From Bacillota bacterium (GTDB lineage: Bacteria > Bacillota > Clostridia > Acetivibrionales > DSM-1351), in NCBI GenBank assembly GCA_023444055.1, contig JAEZRV010000047.1:215878-279877 (forward strand): 64,000 nucleotides of DNA, read 5' to 3'. Under the pieces are notes generated by a model. The model was not told the DNA's origin and did not search any database. It was given only the letters and a program-made list of their open reading frames with translations. Every line of letters starts with the position of its first letter. Position 1 is the stretch's first letter. Shown piece by piece: positions 1 to 8,661 of the stretch. The position numbers were made by a program, and so were the translations under genes.

Positions 1-638
1 GATATACTTAAAGGTATTGCCAGTTTATCTCCATATATTCCTCTTTTATTAATAAAAATATTATAGTTTACTACTATAGAATTTGTATTAAAACACTTAG
101 TAATTACAGAATCATCATCAAAATAATTACCAACCTCACCGAATACTACATCTCCAAACTCATATCTGCAAAAAATATCCTGTGAATTGATGTCCTTAAA
201 ACAAATTAAACATCTATCACAATTAGTGAATTTTCTATAAACCTCAAAAACATATTCAACAATGCTATCTACTTCCATTGTTGAATTAAACTTTTCGGAT
301 GTTATTCTCAATATTTCAAGTTCATCCTGTTTTTGTCTTAATAATTCATAAGCACTTAATTTATTACTTTTAGTATGTAGTTTCAAAAAATGTTGATGAT
401 CAAGTGGCTTTATGGAATAGCTATTAATAATTCTTTTTATCTTATTCTTCTTATTTGATTTATAATTAAACAAGTAACGGAATTCAAAAAAATTAAGAAT
501 CAAAAAAACAAAGCCTATTACCAAACAAATGCATAACAAATATGTTAGTTGATTTAAATAAGCATAAACCAACAATGGGATAGTTATAAATAAAGCAATA
601 CATTTCATGATATAAATGTAATACTTAATAAATTTCAT
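1..638 (-). CDS. Membrane-anchored GAF-domain sensor, N-terminal part (runs off window)
   Basis: The reading frame is open to the left window edge, so only the first ~212 residues are present. The chosen ATG (638) has a strong GGAGG site 5 nt upstream; an in-frame ATG at 650 overlaps that site and is less likely. Two hydrophobic helices (about residues 10-45) are followed by a basic stretch, a short coiled segment, and then a region that resembles a GAF domain (around residues 85-212). Proteins of this build in Clostridia usually end in a GGDEF, histidine kinase or similar output domain, but the output lies outside the window, so the function cannot be assigned. It is followed by no gene in the window; a bidirectional-looking hairpin separates it from htrA. 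Confidence 0.7.
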   Translation of the reverse strand, partial: MKFIKYYIYIMKCIALFITIPLLVYAYLNQLTYLLCICLVIGFVFLILNFFEFRYLFNYKSNKKNKIKRIINSYSIKPLDHQHFLKLHTKSNKLSAYELLRQKQDELEILRITSEKFNSTMEVDSIVEYVFEVYRKFTNCDRCLICFKDINSQDIFCRYEFGDVVFGEVGNYFDDDSVITKCFNTNSIVVNYNIFINKRGIYGDKLAIPLSI

Positions 639-778
639 ACTTTCCTCCATAAAAAAAATTATAAATTGCTCTCTCTCTAATTTTAAAGTTTTTTCGTTAC
701 ATTAGCAACATAAAATGTATATTTTTGTGAAATAATTTATTTATTTTCTATATTTCAAATCTATTTTTAGCATAAATG

Positions 779-816
779 AAAGGGTACAAAACATATTAAT
801 ATGCTGTACCCTTTTA
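779..816 (-). terminator. Rho-independent terminator after htrA (possibly bidirectional)
   Basis: A long hairpin with arms AAGGGTACA and TGTACCCTT plus an inner CATAT/ATATG stem lies just past the htrA stop. T-rich runs occur on both sides, better on the plus strand, so it may work in both directions. Confidence 0.7.
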
Positions 817-874
817 TTTCTACAATTTACTAATATTTATGTCCTAATATTACAGCTATAGTTAAAAACTTTGT

Positions 875-2440
875 TTATTTCGTTTCTCCTAAAGTAACTT
901 TTAAAGTTTTTCTGCTACCATCTCTATAAATTTCTACGTTTACAACGTCACCTGGTTTAAATTTGTTTTTCTGTTCTTCTAACTCATCGTAAGAAGTAAC
1001 AGGTACATTGTTGAATTTTGTAATAACATCCAATGCTTTAATACCTGCTTTTTGAGCAGCTCCCAATATCTCAACATCAACCACAAATACTCCCATCGGC
1101 ATATTATTTTCTTTAGCAATTTCTTCTGTATAATTATTATTAACAGTAATCCCCAAGTATGGCTTGGATATATACGTATTCTTTATTAACTCATCAGCAA
1201 TTCTTTTAGCATCATTAACTGGAATTGCAAAGCCTAATCCTTCAAAACCAGTAGCAACCATTTTAATAGTATTAACACCTATTAACTGTCCTTTAATGTT
1301 TACTAATGCACCACCACTATTTCCCGGGTTAATTGCAGCATCGGTTTGAACAAGTCTAATTTTTTTACCACCATCAAGTTGAACTGTTCTATTTAATCCA
1401 CTTATAACACCAGTTGTTAAAGAACCCATATATTCTAATCCACCGGGATTACCAAAAGAAATTGCAGGTTCTCCAACTTTTAGATTGTCTGAGTTACCAA
1501 ATTCAATTGCTGGAAGATTTGTTTCACTTATTTTCAAAACAGCCAAATCTGTTTTTGAGTCATAACCCTTAATCGTTGCTGTATAAGGCTTATCTATTCT
1601 ATTAGGAAGAAACACCTGTATTTTTGATCCAGTTCTAATACCTCTAGTCTTATCATTTAAAGCATTCTCAATAACATGATGGTTTGTAAGAATATAACCA
1701 TCCGAGCTTATAATGATGCCAGATCCTTCTCCATAATCTGCTTGAGAACCAAATATTTCGTTTAAATTTTGAAAAGAAGTTCTAATTCCAACTACTGAAG
1801 GACCAACCTTCTCAGCTACGCTTGTAACAGCACTTTCACTTGTTTGAACAATTTCAACCTTTTTAAATTCTTTGGTACCTGACTGAGAACCAATACTTGT
1901 ATTTGAATCGTTAGTACTAATTCCAAAAAATCCTTTAAGTTTAGGCTGGGCTACAGGTGCAACAACAAGAAGCATTACAGCTATAATCGCTCCTCCTACC
2001 ATAGTACTGATTAATGAAACTAAAACATATTTCCATGCATCCGACTTCTTAGCACTTGTTTTTTTAGAGTTTTCCTTATAGTAGTTGTTCATATTAGCAT
2101 TATTATAACTCTGACCGTTATAATTATTATTAATATTTTGTGTTGGCCAAGCATTTGGAGTTTTATTGCTATTTTCCTTTGTATCACTGCTTGGAACTGA
2201 GTTATTATCTATATGAGCATTGTCATTGCCAAAATCTATAGCATGGTTAATTTGAGAAGCATTATTCCCCTGATCTATATTTTCATTCTGAGCATTGTTT
2301 ATGTCGGTATTTATGCTATTATTTTGATAAGCGTCATGATTTTGAGTGCTTGTATAACTTTCAGTATTTTCAATAGTATTGCTATTAGTCACATCAATTC
2401 TTTGCTCATCATTTATTTTGTCGTAATTTTCATCGGTCAT
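875..2440 (-). CDS. htrA: HtrA/DegP-like membrane-anchored serine protease with PDZ domain
   Basis: This is an S1C-family protease that degrades or trims misfolded envelope proteins. From the chosen ATG (2440; GGAAGGGAG site 7 nt upstream, better than the TTG at 2458) the protein has 521 residues. The order is a long Asn-rich, probably disordered cytoplasmic region (about 1-130), one membrane helix (about 138-165), a trypsin-like domain with the triad His in TNHHVIE, Asp in DLAVLKI and Ser in NPGNSGGAL, and a C-terminal PDZ domain ending at KVTLGE. It follows the histidine kinase gene by 69 bp on the same strand, so the response regulator, kinase and protease probably form one stress-responsive operon, as in CssRS-HtrA-type systems (the analogy is inference). 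The N-terminal Asn-rich tail is longer than in Bacillus HtrA. Confidence 0.95.
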   Translation of the reverse strand: MTDENYDKINDEQRIDVTNSNTIENTESYTSTQNHDAYQNNSINTDINNAQNENIDQGNNASQINHAIDFGNDNAHIDNNSVPSSDTKENSNKTPNAWPTQNINNNYNGQSYNNANMNNYYKENSKKTSAKKSDAWKYVLVSLISTMVGGAIIAVMLLVVAPVAQPKLKGFFGISTNDSNTSIGSQSGTKEFKKVEIVQTSESAVTSVAEKVGPSVVGIRTSFQNLNEIFGSQADYGEGSGIIISSDGYILTNHHVIENALNDKTRGIRTGSKIQVFLPNRIDKPYTATIKGYDSKTDLAVLKISETNLPAIEFGNSDNLKVGEPAISFGNPGGLEYMGSLTTGVISGLNRTVQLDGGKKIRLVQTDAAINPGNSGGALVNIKGQLIGVNTIKMVATGFEGLGFAIPVNDAKRIADELIKNTYISKPYLGITVNNNYTEEIAKENNMPMGVFVVDVEILGAAQKAGIKALDVITKFNNVPVTSYDELEEQKNKFKPGDVVNVEIYRDGSRKTLKVTLGETK

Positions 2441-2509
2441 ATTAGCTCTCCCTTCCAAAGTATTACATCAATTGTAATAAAATTTCTTTAAAAATATATG
2501 AACAAACTG

Positions 2510-4030
2510 TTAATCTTCTAAACTGCTTTTAAAATAATCAAGTGTAAAGGTAAATTTAGTACCCAAACCAATTTCACTTTCTACCCAAATCTCTTGATTA
2601 TGCTCACTAATAATATTCTTTACAATAGCGAGTCCCAAACCTGTTCCCGTTTTGTCTTTTCCACGAGACTTGTCTGATTTGTAAAATCTATCCCAAATAC
2701 GCTTTAAATCATCTTCACTTATTCCTATTCCAGTATCTTTAACTGATACTAATACCTTTTCTTTATTCTTTACAGTTTCTAAAATAATTCTCCCGTTTTC
2801 ATTTGAAAATTTTACCGCATTATGCAAAAGATTTATTATTACTCTTTCAATTGAATCCTTATCAGCAGAAACCATTAAATTATCAATTTCAAAATTTGCT
2901 TCTATCTCCAAGTTTTTGGATGTAATTAAAGTTTCAAGTTTAATTACACATATACGAATCAGTTCATTTATATCAAACTGCTTTATATTTAGTTTTACCT
3001 CTCCTGCTTCCATTTTTGCCAAATCTAAAAGGTCATTTACAAGCCTGCTAAGTCTAGTTGTTTCGTCTTTTACTATTAATAAATAGTCCTGCTGCCTATC
3101 TGGTGGGATAGTTCCATCAATTATGCCCTCAACAAACCCTCTAATAGAAGTCATTGGAGTTCTCAGTTCATGAGAAACATTAGCTATAAATCCTCGTCTC
3201 ATTTCCTCTAATTTTTCTAAGTCATCCAGCATATGATTAAAGCTGTCTGCCAGCTGACCTATCTCATCTTTTGAGCTAACAACTAGCCTATTATTAAATT
3301 CACCACCTGCAATTTTTTTTGCAACCTGGTTAATTTGTTTTAAAGGTCTTGTAAACTTTACAGAAAAAATATACACCAGAATAATTGCCAGTAGTATTGC
3401 TAATCCACCTGATATCATGAATAGTCGGAATACTTGAAACTGAAGTCTTTGAACCTCAGGTACAGGTGTATGCAAATATACTGCTGCAATTGTTATTTGC
3501 TTACCATTACTAGGTATTACTTGAATAGGCATTTGCACTGTAACCCATGAGCTACCATCATTCTTAAAGGCATCATCAGCAAAAAAGCCAAAAAAATCCC
3601 CTCTTGATACTAATATATCACTTCCACCATCCATAACTTCTGAATATTGTCTAGAATCTGGTAATTTTGCATAACCAGTATTATCCACATAATTAGATAC
3701 AAAACTTTTCGGCATACTTGGCTCACTATAAACGATATGTCCAGTATTGTTTACAATCCATATCATTGAATTACTTAATACGCTTGATTGGTTTAAAAAG
3801 CTCTGAAACCATTTAATCGATGTGTTGTCCATATTATTCCCATATAAAATAATAAAAGCATTTTTAATTACTTCAGCATTTCTTTTTAGTGTGTCCTCTT
3901 TTTCCTTGGTACTATAATCATTTAAGAAATAAAACAGAAAGCCGCCAGTAACCACATAGCTAAGAACTAATAGTGCAATAAATACGCTTACAAGCTTTTT
4001 AAATATTGTATTTTTAAATTTAAACTTCAT
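2510..4030 (-). CDS. Membrane sensor histidine kinase (HAMP, HisKA, HATPase_c)
   Basis: A 506-residue transmembrane kinase that should phosphorylate the response regulator encoded 8 bp upstream. The first membrane helix is at about 11-36 and the second at about 201-224, with a ~165-residue extracytoplasmic sensor between them. A HAMP linker follows (about 224-275), then the dimerisation/phosphoacceptor helix with SHELRTP (His287), and an ATPase domain with the N box (NLLHNAVKFS), DTGIGI and GTGLGLAIV boxes. Domain order and length match class I OmpR-partner kinases. The signal is unknown; downstream htrA suggests envelope or secretion stress, which is inference. Confidence 0.95.
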   Translation of the reverse strand: MKFKFKNTIFKKLVSVFIALLVLSYVVTGGFLFYFLNDYSTKEKEDTLKRNAEVIKNAFIILYGNNMDNTSIKWFQSFLNQSSVLSNSMIWIVNNTGHIVYSEPSMPKSFVSNYVDNTGYAKLPDSRQYSEVMDGGSDILVSRGDFFGFFADDAFKNDGSSWVTVQMPIQVIPSNGKQITIAAVYLHTPVPEVQRLQFQVFRLFMISGGLAILLAIILVYIFSVKFTRPLKQINQVAKKIAGGEFNNRLVVSSKDEIGQLADSFNHMLDDLEKLEEMRRGFIANVSHELRTPMTSIRGFVEGIIDGTIPPDRQQDYLLIVKDETTRLSRLVNDLLDLAKMEAGEVKLNIKQFDINELIRICVIKLETLITSKNLEIEANFEIDNLMVSADKDSIERVIINLLHNAVKFSNENGRIILETVKNKEKVLVSVKDTGIGISEDDLKRIWDRFYKSDKSRGKDKTGTGLGLAIVKNIISEHNQEIWVESEIGLGTKFTFTLDYFKSSLED

Positions 4031-4038
4031 AGAAATCC

Positions 4039-4728
4039 TTAACCTTTCACTTCAAACTTGTAACCAACTCCCCATACAGTTTTCAGTTGCCAAGGCTGAC
4101 CTTCTAGATCAATTTTTTCCCTTACTCGTTTTACATGTACATCCACTGTTCTTGAATCACCATAGAAATCAAAGCCCCAAACATGCTCTAAAAGCTGTTC
4201 TCTAGTAAACACCTTATTAACATTTGATGCTAAAAAGAATAGAAGCTCAAGTTCCTTTGGAGGCATTTCAATAAGGTTGCCTTTAAGCCTTATAGTATAA
4301 TTGCTCTTATTGATAATTAAGTTAGGAAAAGCTACCTCTTGAGTGTCTACTTCTTTATGTTCATATCTTCTCAAAACAGCTTTTATTCTAGCCACAAGTT
4401 CTTTCGGCTCAAATGGTTTGACCATATAGTCATCAGCACCCAATTCTAAACCCAGAACCTTATCAAAGGTCTCACCTTTTGCAGTAAGCATTATAATAGG
4501 GATGGAACTGACTTTTCGAATCTCTCTACATACTTGCCATCCATCAATACCTGGAAGCATTATATCTAATACTACAAGGCTAGGAGTATGTACCTTAAAA
4601 ATATCTACAGCATTAATACCATTATATGCAAAGATTACATCATAACCTTCTTTTTGAAGGTACAATCCTATTAATTCACAAATATTTCTGTCATCATCTA
4701 CAATCAACACTTTACTTTTGTTATTCAT
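4039..4728 (-). CDS. OmpR/PhoB-family response regulator
   Basis: A 229-residue transcription factor with an N-terminal receiver domain (acidic pocket Asp11-Asp13, phosphoacceptor Asp55 in VVLDIMLPG, Lys in MVKPFEP) and a C-terminal winged-helix DNA-binding domain (FTREQLLEHVWG, SRTVDVHVKRVREK). It starts at an ATG with an AGGGG site 8 nt upstream. It is the first gene of the likely regulator-kinase-htrA operon. Its targets probably include its own operon, as is usual for this family, but I found no clear direct-repeat binding site upstream. Confidence 0.96.
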   Translation of the reverse strand: MNNKSKVLIVDDDRNICELIGLYLQKEGYDVIFAYNGINAVDIFKVHTPSLVVLDIMLPGIDGWQVCREIRKVSSIPIIMLTAKGETFDKVLGLELGADDYMVKPFEPKELVARIKAVLRRYEHKEVDTQEVAFPNLIINKSNYTIRLKGNLIEMPPKELELLFFLASNVNKVFTREQLLEHVWGFDFYGDSRTVDVHVKRVREKIDLEGQPWQLKTVWGVGYKFEVKG

Positions 4729-4997
4729 AAACTATGCCCCTACCCAATATTCCACAATAACATTAAGGAAATATACATCCCTTGAGATCACTAGATTTGG
4801 GTTCGGCACCTCCTTTACTAGTTTTTAATTTATTAATTTCTGTATGCTTAGTCTGAGCTTAAAAGACAGTAAATTTTAATTTAATATATCAAATACATTT
4901 ATTTTATTATAACAATAGTATCTAAAAATGTAATACAAAAATAAAATTATTAACAAATAATTATTATATTTAGCAAATATATAATAATTTATAACAG

Positions 4998-5042
4998 AAA
5001 AACTCTTCAGCTTTATTTAAATTCTATAAAGCGGAAGAGTTT
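4998..5042 (-). terminator. Terminator after the small membrane protein gene
   Basis: Arms AAACTCTTC and GAAGAGTTT with an extra TTTAT/ATAAA pairing form a hairpin. Read on the minus strand it ends in GAGTTTTTC. The rest of the 379-bp gap 4729-5107 is AT-rich and holds an excellent ribosome-binding sequence (AAAGGAGGTG, near 4806-4816, minus strand) without a convincing reading frame behind it. Confidence 0.7.
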
Positions 5043-5107
5043 AAGATTACACATTATGTGACATACTGTGAAATAAATAAAGTGAGGACGTTGTGATTTA
5101 TGAAATA

Positions 5108-5476
5108 TTAACTACTAGCAATTAAAAATGCTCCTATTATACTAAGAATAGTTAGAACAACCCAAAATATCATTATATTTTTCATTGTATCTACTTTATC
5201 ATCTATACTATCTAGTTTTTGAATTAATTTCATCGATATGTATTGCGAAAACTCCTCATCAGTTACTTCTTCAGATTGCTCAGTATAAAAATTAAGCCAA
5301 CCAGATGCATTCTCTTCTACCTGAAAAACTTTTCTTATTTCATCCTTATCTGATTCTGACTTATTGTATTTACTATTTAGTTTATCATTTTCCGAATCCG
5401 AAACATATGTACGCCTGTATGTTAGCTTTTGCTGCTTTAAAAAATTATCTTTATATTCCTTTACAAAACTATTCAT
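5108..5476 (-). CDS. Small C-terminal tail-anchored membrane protein, unknown function
   Basis: A 122-residue protein I do not recognise. Residues 1-75 are highly charged and hydrophilic (many Lys, Asp, Glu, Ser). Residues 75-100 can form an amphipathic or coiled helix (MKLIQKLDSIDDKVDTMKN), and the last ~20 residues (IMIFWVVLTILSIIGAFLIA) are one membrane helix, so it is probably tail-anchored with the bulk in the cytoplasm. A GGAGGGGC-like site precedes the ATG. It stands alone between terminators, transcribed separately from spo0A and the two-component operon. The frame is credible from length, composition and RBS, but no function is inferred. Confidence 0.7.
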   Translation of the reverse strand: MNSFVKEYKDNFLKQQKLTYRRTYVSDSENDKLNSKYNKSESDKDEIRKVFQVEENASGWLNFYTEQSEEVTDEEFSQYISMKLIQKLDSIDDKVDTMKNIMIFWVVLTILSIIGAFLIASS

Positions 5477-5779
5477 TCAGCCCCTCCACACAGTGATATT
5501 TTCCCTTAATTTTATAACTATTGTATAAAAATTACAACATTAGTTGTAAGACAAAAAATAAAATGATTACTAATTACGTAGAATTCTTGGGAGTAAGATA
5601 CCTACGGCAAAAGATATTTGTGCTAGTTAATTCCCTTATATTTTAATTAATATAGACTGTTTAAGCCATTTATTTAAAATTGGCATATAGATTGTAGGAT
5701 AAATTATTAAACGGTTTAATGTGTGATTTTTAATTAAATTTAAAAGAAATGTCGTAATCAAATTGATTCATAATAAAAC

Positions 5780-5840
5780 AAACTCCTCAAATTATATTTA
5801 AACATTTTTGTGTTTACACTATAAATTGAGGAGTTTTGGT
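5780..5840 (-). terminator. Terminator after spo0A
   Basis: A hairpin with ~14-bp arms (AACTCCTCAAATTATA against TATAAATTGAGGAGTT) lies 35 bp past the spo0A stop; on the minus strand it is followed by T-rich sequence. The rest of the 397-bp gap 5477-5873 is AT-rich and shows no gene. Confidence 0.75.
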
Positions 5841-5873
5841 TTTGAAAATTTATTTGTAGGTTTATGATGTTAC

Positions 5874-6716
5874 TTAGCTAACCTTCATTTCCAATCTTAG
5901 CTTATCAGCTATCATAGCTATAAATTCAGAATTGGTTGGTTTGCCTTTTCCAATATTTACTGTGTAGCCAAACAGAGCATCAATAGCTTCTACCTGACCT
6001 CTGCTCCATGCTACCTCAATAGCATGACGAATAGCTCTTTCTACTCTGCTTGGAGTAGTATTATATTCTTTTGCTATACTTGGATATAATAATTTTGTAA
6101 TTGAATTTATTACATCCAAATCTTTAACAACCATCATTATAGCATCTCTTAAGTACTGATAGCCTTTAATATGTGCAGGAACACCTATTTCATGCATAAT
6201 ATTTGTTACTTCTACTTCTAAGCTCCTTGAAGTATTGTTAATATGTACTGGTCTCTTCTCAGTAGTAGTAAAATACTCATTCTTATGAGATGAGATTGAT
6301 GATGATATAGATGTTTGTGGAGCAGACAAATAAGTATTATTTTTTAATTGTCTAATTCTGTTTACTAGAACATCCATGTCAAAAGGCTTAACAATGTAAT
6401 ACTCTGCTCCTAATGCAAGAGCGCGCTGCGTGATTTTGTCCTGTCCAACTGCTGATAATACAATGAACAGTGGTTTCTTTTCCATGTTAGATTCTGCAAT
6501 CTTCTCTAATACCCCTAATCCATCAAGATGAGGCATTATAATATCTAGTATTGCTATATCTGGAGCATTTTGATGAATTAATTCAACAGCCTCCAAACCA
6601 TCTCTCGCTAGACCAACAACGTCAATATCATTCTGATCGGATAAATACTCACATAAGATATCTCCAAATTCACGATTGTCGTCAGCAATAAGTACTTGAA
6701 TTTTACCATTACCCAA
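5874..6716 (-). CDS. spo0A: Spo0A, master regulator of sporulation
   Basis: A 280-residue response regulator that, when phosphorylated, controls entry into sporulation by binding 0A boxes. The receiver domain shows Asp11/Asp12, phosphoacceptor Asp58 (IAILDIIMPHLDG) and Lys in IVKPFD. A variable linker follows, then the Spo0A-type DNA-binding domain with NIMHEIGVPAHIKGYQYLR and the recognition helix around TPSRVERAIRHAIE. The start is a TTG (6714-6716) with an AGGGGG site 8 nt upstream; no in-frame ATG nearby is better. It lies downstream of spoIVB, the standard Firmicutes order, but has its own promoter and terminator. A TTG start suggests limited translation. Confidence 0.98.
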   Translation of the reverse strand: MGNGKIQVLIADDNREFGDILCEYLSDQNDIDVVGLARDGLEAVELIHQNAPDIAILDIIMPHLDGLGVLEKIAESNMEKKPLFIVLSAVGQDKITQRALALGAEYYIVKPFDMDVLVNRIRQLKNNTYLSAPQTSISSSISSHKNEYFTTTEKRPVHINNTSRSLEVEVTNIMHEIGVPAHIKGYQYLRDAIMMVVKDLDVINSITKLLYPSIAKEYNTTPSRVERAIRHAIEVAWSRGQVEAIDALFGYTVNIGKGKPTNSEFIAMIADKLRLEMKVS

Positions 6717-6765
6717 AGCAATAACCCCCTACGTTTTTAATTTTACCAAAATATGTCATGTCTCT

Positions 6766-6794
6766 ATTATATTTTGAACTCGACATAATTACAA
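6766..6794 (-). promoter_or_regulatory. spo0A promoter with an internal 0A-like box
   Basis: On the minus strand TTGTAA and TATAAT are separated by exactly 17 nt. The spacer contains TGTCGAG (plus-strand 6779-6785), one base from the 0A-box core TGTCGAA. Placement inside the spacer would suit repression by Spo0A~P of a sigma-A promoter; this is inference. Confidence 0.6.
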
Positions 6795-6887
6795 GTTTTT
6801 TCATTAATTGCCAAAGAAAAAATATTTGAACAAACAAAATAACTCGTCTATGCCTCTTATATTACCATATTTCTCTAATATTATAAA

Positions 6888-6932
6888 GAAAAAACATTAT
6901 ATTATTGCCCAAAAAGTAATAATATAATGTTA
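6888..6932 (-). terminator. Terminator after spoIVB
   Basis: A 14-bp perfect stem (AACATTATATTATT with its complement) lies 14-50 bp past the spoIVB stop, followed on the minus strand by TTTTTTCTTTA. Confidence 0.85.
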
Positions 6933-6945
6933 TTTTATTAAAAAT

Positions 6946-8274
6946 TTAACCAACTTGCAACTGTTCCACACTATTATTTGAAATTTCATCCATATTTTTT
7001 ATCATCCATTCAATAAATATACCATATCCCCTTGTTGGATCATTTACTAAAACATGTGTTACAGCACCAATTAATTTACCATTTTGTATTATCGGACTTC
7101 CTGACATACCTTGTACTATTCCACCAGTTAAATCCAACAATCTTTTGTCAGTAACTTTAATTACTAATCCTTTAGAACCGCTGAAGGATTGTCGCGCAAC
7201 CTTTTCAATATAGACCTCAAACTCTTCTATAGTATTGCCCTCAATATTTGATAAAATAGTTGCCTTACCAACTTTTACTTCTCCTCTTACACCAATAGGA
7301 TATAATCTATTTTGGAATAATTTAGAATTATTTTTATATAGATTCCCATAAATTCCATATTGATCATTTTTAAATATGTTTCCCATTGGTAATTTATTTT
7401 CCATAAAAATACCTTTTAGTTCCCCTGGAATTCCTTGTACCCCTCTTTTTATTGCAACAATATTTGAGTCAAGAACTTCTCCATTACTTACTGGCATTAA
7501 AAGACCTGTATCAATATCTGTTATACCATGGCCTAAAGCTCCAAAAGTATTAGTTTCAGGATCAAAAAATGTCATTGTTCCTATTCCTGCTGTGCTATCT
7601 CTTACCCATAATCCAATGTGATATTTTTTATCGTTGGTACCTTGAATTGGACTAATAACAGTGTTTATAATACTATTTCCTCTTTTATATTTTACATTTA
7701 ATTTATAACCATTACTACTGTCAATTTGTTTAATTAAATCATTAATACATGTTAACTTTTTACCATTGACTTCATAAATAATATCTCCCACACGGATTCC
7801 AGCTGCTTTTGCCGGTTCAAGTTTTTCTCCTAAACCTAAATCCACATCACTAACTCCTATAACTATTATACCATCAGTTCTTATTTTAACCCCAATCGTA
7901 TTACCACATGCCACCAGCTTTTTACTTGGAATAATGTTAACTTGCATTGTCTTTAGAGGAATTACACCAAACAACTTAAAATCAAGATTTACAGTTCCTT
8001 TCTTTTGTGTCTTAAAAGCTAGAGGTGACATAAGCTCCAAATAATTTCCATTCGCTTCTATAACCTTATTATTCAATTTTAATATATCGCTGTTGTCAGC
8101 TTTTATATTTACTAAATAGAAACTTTGAAAATTATAAACATACTCTTCTCCTTCCAATAATATTATTTTTTTTGGTATTACATAAAATGCCTGCAAATAA
8201 CTAAATGTTATTACAGATAAACATACAATTAGTAATACAAACAGCTTTTTTTTATTGGTTTTTAGATAGTGCAT
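6946..8274 (-). CDS. spoIVB: SpoIVB, sporulation signalling serine peptidase (S55)
   Basis: A 442-residue PDZ serine peptidase. In Bacillus it is made in the forespore and cleaves SpoIVFA to trigger pro-sigma-K processing in the mother cell. An N-terminal signal/anchor helix (about 10-32) leads into a PDZ domain (about 125-205, GVSDVDLGLGEKLEPAKAAG) and the peptidase domain with the family signatures FGALGHGITD (catalytic His) and QGMSGSPIIQ (catalytic Ser), then AVTHVLVNDPTRGYGIFIEW. The start ATG has an AAGGGGAG site. It sits between recN and spo0A as in most spore formers. Confidence 0.97.
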   Translation of the reverse strand: MHYLKTNKKKLFVLLIVCLSVITFSYLQAFYVIPKKIILLEGEEYVYNFQSFYLVNIKADNSDILKLNNKVIEANGNYLELMSPLAFKTQKKGTVNLDFKLFGVIPLKTMQVNIIPSKKLVACGNTIGVKIRTDGIIVIGVSDVDLGLGEKLEPAKAAGIRVGDIIYEVNGKKLTCINDLIKQIDSSNGYKLNVKYKRGNSIINTVISPIQGTNDKKYHIGLWVRDSTAGIGTMTFFDPETNTFGALGHGITDIDTGLLMPVSNGEVLDSNIVAIKRGVQGIPGELKGIFMENKLPMGNIFKNDQYGIYGNLYKNNSKLFQNRLYPIGVRGEVKVGKATILSNIEGNTIEEFEVYIEKVARQSFSGSKGLVIKVTDKRLLDLTGGIVQGMSGSPIIQNGKLIGAVTHVLVNDPTRGYGIFIEWMIKNMDEISNNSVEQLQVG

Positions 8275-8452
8275 GTAATCACGCTCCCCTTAAGGAATAA
8301 CAATACATAATTTATATCCCAAAATCAGATCAGATTTTTTATAATGTTATCCCTAATAAAAAATTATTTTTTATGCTGCTTGCTTTACACTTTTGTAATA
8401 CTACTTCGTATTTAAAATAATATAATATTTTAAATCACCGCTGACGCAGTGC

Positions 8453-8466
8453 GCTACATATGTAGC
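8453..8466. repeat. 14-bp perfect palindrome upstream of spoIVB
   Basis: GCTACATATGTAGC is self-complementary. It lies ~180 bp before spoIVB, beside GCGCACTGCGTCAGCGG. It could be an operator or a short hairpin; no partner is known from the sequence. Confidence 0.4.
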
Positions 8467-8490
8467 AACTCATAGTATTTAACACATTAC

Positions 8491-8620
8491 AAAAAAACTA
8501 TAAAGGCTTCTTTTTGCTTATGAACAACACAATTTGGTAAAATTGTGTTGTTGGAATAAAAGTCACCATATAAAAATATAAACGTGACCAAAATTCATAA
8601 TCTTAAGTTAACCTTTATAG
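8491..8620 (-). other. Structured multi-branch element ending in a T-run, between recN and spoIVB
   Basis: On the minus strand an outer stem CTATAAAGG/CCTTTATAG (8612-8620 with 8498-8506) and a second stem TTATGAA/TTCATAA enclose two hairpins: GTCAC...GTGAC with a TATA/TATA extension, and the strong CAACACAATTT/AAATTGTGTTG. A run of seven T follows directly. It can fold as a three-way-junction RNA closed by a terminator-like stem at the 3' end of recN, or be a small MITE. Confidence 0.5.
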
Positions 8621-8661
8621 ATTTTTATTATTCAAGTAAAATAAAACATGAAAGTAAGAAT

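Noticed and set aside
4740..4820. Leader peptide upstream of the response regulator gene behind AAAGGAGGTG
   Set aside because: The possible start codons are too close to or too far from the ribosome site, and no conserved pattern is visible.
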